Below are positions 63,013 to 64,000 of a stretch of 64,000 bases of DNA, one piece after another (position 1 is the stretch's first letter; each line of letters starts with the position of its first letter). A program made the translations under genes and the position numbers. The stretch is from Eurosta solidaginis (Eukaryota > Arthropoda > Insecta > Diptera > Tephritidae). Where the stretch lies: the NCBI RefSeq assembly GCF_040869045.1, contig NC_090321.1, positions 30,439,426-30,503,425 on the forward strand. Direction: 5' to 3'. The notes beneath the pieces are model-generated. The model was not told the origin of the DNA. It did not search any database and was given only the letters and a program-made list of their open reading frames with translations.

Positions 63013-64000
63013 ACTATCATAAATTTCATAACTATGCGGGCTGCAAAAATGTGTTTATTGTACTACAAGCTATCGAAACTTGGATACCTGGAGAAAGGAA
63101 GCTGTTTAGTGATGCGAGATGTACCACATATACTGCTACAAACTTGATTTAGCATTTACAATGAGCTAGTTTGATAGGGCTGAATCACATTAACCGTAAA
63201 ATTGTTAAAGGGGATCTTTACAAACTTTCTAAGGAAAGGCATGAAGCCTTTTACTACTGAAGACGGAGCACGTATGAAATTCGTAGCGACATCAGAACTC
63301 TAATACTCCGACATGGAATTAGTAGATATATCCGTGCACGGTAATGCCGGAAAAAAACGGAATTGCCCGAAGAAAACGTAAAATAACCGGAATGTTGGAG
63401 GGGGACTAACACATCAGTGCTGCATCTAGTCTTAAAGTGGCGACGAAGTATACAAATTTTGTTTTCCACTTTTGATACAGTGTTTTAGTTACATTTAAAT
63501 AAGTTGACACAGTACTTAAAATTTTTTTAATTCTAGTATTGATACAAGCATTTCGATACGATACCTTGCCATATAGATATTTTCGACATCCGAAGCCGAT
63601 ACTTTATATTCGATACTTTTTGGTATCGAATATTTGTACCGCAGTATCGTATCGAATTTTCAGTAAAAGGTGGTGGTATACATGCAAGGAAAGAGCTGTT
63701 CTGTATGTTTGCTCGCATTTCGTCACTTTGGCAACACCGTAAGCTGTGTATCTCATAGCTTTTTGCTTCGCTTTGTGTAGTAGGATAGCCGTGCGGCCAT
63801 TCATTCAACTCATGTCAGGCGAAAAAACGCAACAAAGCGTTCTATGTAAATCTGGAATACCACGATATGTCAGATATGTTAAATTTAAGGTTAAGGTGAG
63901 GTCCTGTTACACATGGGCATATAACGAAGCGAAACGTTAACAGCTCTTCTGACAAAAGTCAAGCTCCTCGCGGAGATTTCTTTGTGAATCCGTCATTATT
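63013..64000. other. Unassigned DNA with CGATAC words
   Basis: Between 63545 and 63660 TTCGATACGATACC, TATTCGATAC and GTATCGTATCGAA words cluster. TATTCGATAC-TTTTTG-GTATCGAATA at 63607-63632 is a perfect 10-bp hairpin. No gene is supported. Confidence 0.45.

Noticed and set aside
62829..63152. Pro-rich and Gly-rich frames over the poly(C) tract
   Set aside because: Simple consequence of the C run and pyrimidine tract.

Overview
The window looks like repeat-dense, gene-poor chromosomal DNA of a higher fly. A tephritid fruit fly is my best guess. The basis is the AT-rich composition, the mix of Penelope, gypsy-type, Helitron, RTE and LOA/Jockey-like relics, and tRNA-headed SINEs of a kind I associate with tephritids. 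The species is inference. I found no host protein-coding gene that I can support; nearly every recognisable coding stretch is a transposon relic. The one structural RNA that folds as a normal gene is a tRNA-Lys(CTT)-like sequence at 30.69 kb, and it carries a templated CCA.

Layout. 0-5 kb: a Jockey-like LINE split by a Penelope-like element (with a complete hammerhead ribozyme motif) and by the 3' end of a second LINE ('LINE-A'). 6.3-6.8 kb: a solo LTR with ATAT target duplications. 8.4-10.2 kb: I-type and RTE-type LINE relics. 10.4-18 kb: copies of one very abundant non-coding element ('family A'); the largest (14.0-18.0 kb) holds about fourteen 130-bp tandem units followed by two 760-bp tandem units. 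18.9-19.7 kb: a Harbinger-like element with TTA duplications. 21.9-29 kb: arrays of CGATA-type short repeats that serve as landing sites for a long palindromic MITE, a SINE and a second Penelope-like element with its own ribozyme. 30-35 kb: tRNA-Lys copy, a relative of family A ('family C') split by another ATAT-flanked solo LTR, an RTE tail, and a truncated family A copy. 35.2-36.3 kb: an open gag-like gene with an N-terminal SAP motif and two zinc knuckles. 38.1-41.2 kb: the longest LINE-A copy, with 11-bp target duplications, inserted in an older LINE. 42.8-45.6 kb: two adjacent family A copies. 45.9-53.9 kb: a Helitron holding a (CAA)-tailed repeat and a complete-length but inactivated errantivirus-type LTR retrovirus (46,562-53,469, TATA duplications). 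55.5-58.0 kb: a family A copy with both termini. 59-61 kb: hAT and CR1/Jockey relics. The rest is unassigned AT-rich DNA and purine or pyrimidine tracts.

How the parts relate. Insertions are nested and can be ordered: errantivirus into Helitron; Penelope element into CGATA array; solo LTR into family C; LINE-A into an older LINE; MITE into CGATA array. The errantivirus keeps its cis signals (LTRs, tRNA-Lys-type primer site, a UUUUUUA slip site with a 7-bp stem 8 nt downstream, polypurine tract). Its pol has two frame breaks and one nonsense codon, and its env is broken and internally shortened. The least explained content is family A/C, which fills roughly a fifth of the window and has hairpin termini, variable tandem cores and no coding capacity.
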